From positions 1 to 64,000 of the forward strand of contig NZ_AGTS01000105.1 in NCBI RefSeq assembly GCF_000238595.1: a stretch of 64,000 nt of DNA, written 5' to 3'. A model generated the notes under the pieces. That model was not told where the DNA came from. It saw only the letters and a program-made list of their open reading frames with translations, and made no database searches. Within the stretch, counting starts at the first letter, position 1. Each line of letters opens with the position of its first letter. Below, in pieces: positions 63,220 to 64,000 of this stretch. The position numbers and the translations under genes were made by a program. This DNA is from Acidovorax sp. NO-1 (GTDB lineage Bacteria > Pseudomonadota > Gammaproteobacteria > Burkholderiales > Burkholderiaceae_C).

Positions 63220-63250
63220 GCCTGAACGCCTGAACGCCTGAACGCGTTCA
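63220..63250. repeat. Short tandem repeat and palindrome after livM
   Basis: Three direct copies of GCCTGAAC (63220-63243) run into the perfect 12-bp palindrome TGAACGCGTTCA (63239-63250). It starts immediately after the livM stop. Confidence 0.75.
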
Positions 63251-63288
63251 AGCGACCCCCGTCACCTGAAGCGTTCAACCTCCCCCGC

Positions 63289-63321
63289 AACCGCTGCGGC
63301 CTTTACAGGCGCAGCGGTTTT
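63289..63321 (+). terminator. Rho-independent terminator of the liv operon
   Basis: AACCGCTGC (63289-63297) pairs with GCAGCGGTT (63311-63319) and is followed by TT. The element overlaps the last codons of the convergent lipocalin-like gene. Confidence 0.75.
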
Positions 63322-64000
63322 GCGTATCCGGTCATTTCCAGATAACCCCGGCCCACGGATCTTCCGGTGCGGTCCGCAAGGTCCGACAGACCTTCCCAGT
63401 AAATCGCGCCGGTCGAGCCGTTGCTGTCCAACTCCTGGTTGTCCAGCACAGCGCTCACCTCGAAACTGCCCACGGGGGTTTGCACCCGCCACTGCACCGG
63501 GTACCGGGCACCACTGGCCGGGCTCACCCACACGCGCAGGGGCGTGAACGCCACGGCCTGCGCGTCGAATATCTGTGCGGGTTGGCCCGGCGCGCGAAAC
63601 GACCCGCCAGCCCACAGCGCCGTGCCATCGGCCCGGCGCAGTCTGAAGGCGGTAAGCGCGCTGCCGTCGTGCAGGTTCATCCCAATCCAGTCCCAGCCCT
63701 GCGCGTCGGGGTGCATCAGCGCCTCGCTCCATTCGTGGTCCATCCAGGCGCGGCCGGTGGCTGGCATGACAGCCATCCGGCGCCCCGCCACCGTGAGGTG
63801 GCCTCCCACCTTCAGCTGGGGCTGGCTGTAGTAGTAGCTCGCCTGCTCAGCCTCAGGCCCCTTGCGCGACAAGCCTTGCTGCCCCTGCAGCAAGAGGGGT
63901 TGGGTACTGTCGAACACCAGGTCCATGTCAAACCCGCTGCCCGCAATATGGGCGGTGTAGCGGCTGGACTCCCGGTCCACTGTGCCGCTCTTGGCGTCAC
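63303..64000 (-). CDS. Lipocalin-like (AttH/CrtC-type) protein, 5' end outside the window
   Basis: At least 232 residues, with the start beyond the window edge. The visible part resembles the AttH/hydroxyneurosporene-synthase-like (CrtC N-terminal) domain: YYYSQPQLKVGGHLTVAGRR, the motif GRAWMDHEWSEAL, WDWIGMNLHDGSALTAFRLRRADG and a C-terminal GRGYLEMTGYAKPLRL. Relatives are secreted proteins often encoded next to a FtsX-type ABC exporter. The annotation as carotenoid hydratase in databases is usually not a proven function. It is convergent with livM. Confidence 0.85.
   Translation of the reverse strand, partial: DAKSGTVDRESSRYTAHIAGSGFDMDLVFDSTQPLLLQGQQGLSRKGPEAEQASYYYSQPQLKVGGHLTVAGRRMAVMPATGRAWMDHEWSEALMHPDAQGWDWIGMNLHDGSALTAFRLRRADGTALWAGGSFRAPGQPAQIFDAQAVAFTPLRVWVSPASGARYPVQWRVQTPVGSFEVSAVLDNQELDSNGSTGAIYWEGLSDLADRTGRSVGRGYLEMTGYAKPLRL

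Overview
This window is GC-rich chromosomal DNA from a betaproteobacterium, most likely an Acidovorax-like member of the Comamonadaceae. The grounds are the gene order tpiA-secG-tRNA-Leu-nuoA to nuoN followed by a DUF2818 gene, the hom-thrC-molybdopterin-clpB neighbourhood, the homologues I recognise, and two families of short dispersed palindromic repeats that I associate with Comamonadaceae from memory. I see no insertion sequence, prophage, integrase, rRNA operon or CRISPR array. Most of the window is core metabolism. The unusual signals lie mainly in intergenic DNA, in one structured mRNA leader and in a few proteins.

Layout: 0.1-3.5 kb (minus strand) carries a PhoH-type PIN-ATPase with a tail-anchored coiled-coil protein, a PrxQ/Bcp peroxiredoxin and a Mth938-like protein. 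3.6-9.96 kb (plus) carries alaA, hom and thrC (alanine and threonine metabolism), then mobB, moeA and moaD (molybdenum cofactor). 9.96-12.2 kb looks like an interruption of the cofactor cluster: a DapA-like gene with a long structured leader plus three small unknown genes. After it come moaE and clpB. 15.5-20.7 kb holds a membrane protein, a coniferyl-aldehyde-dehydrogenase-like gene, a hybrid histidine kinase with a LuxR/NarL response regulator, and a divergent small protein resembling one repeat of a giant adhesin. 20.8-26.5 kb holds a GNAT, a methyltransferase, an unknown protein, DusC and a phospholipase-D/cardiolipin-synthase-like lipoprotein.

26.7-35.0 kb (minus) runs fimT, pilV, pilW, pilX, pilY1, pilE and ribD: a minor-pilin and type IV pilus tip-adhesin cluster with visibly lower GC and riboflavin synthesis at its tail. 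35.1-40.6 kb has rpsO, pnp, a quinone oxidoreductase, tpiA and secG. 40.7-55.6 kb has tRNA-Leu(GAG) and the complete 14-gene respiratory complex I operon with separate nuoC and nuoD, then DUF2818 and DUF1178 genes. 56.3-58.1 kb (minus) is an ABC exporter. 58.5-63.2 kb is a branched-chain-amino-acid-type ABC uptake operon (livG, livF, substrate-binding protein, livH, livM). The window ends inside a lipocalin-like (AttH/CrtC-type) gene.

Most noteworthy: (i) a repeat family of about 60 bp with at least nine copies, one of them inside the ribD reading frame and one supplying the ribosome-binding site of pnp; (ii) a leader of about 220 nt upstream of the DapA-like gene with three hairpins, two of which have mutually exclusive pairings; (iii) a two-component system divergent from an orphan adhesin-repeat protein with a perfect 10-bp palindrome between them. 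No wholly new multi-gene system can be claimed from the sequence alone.
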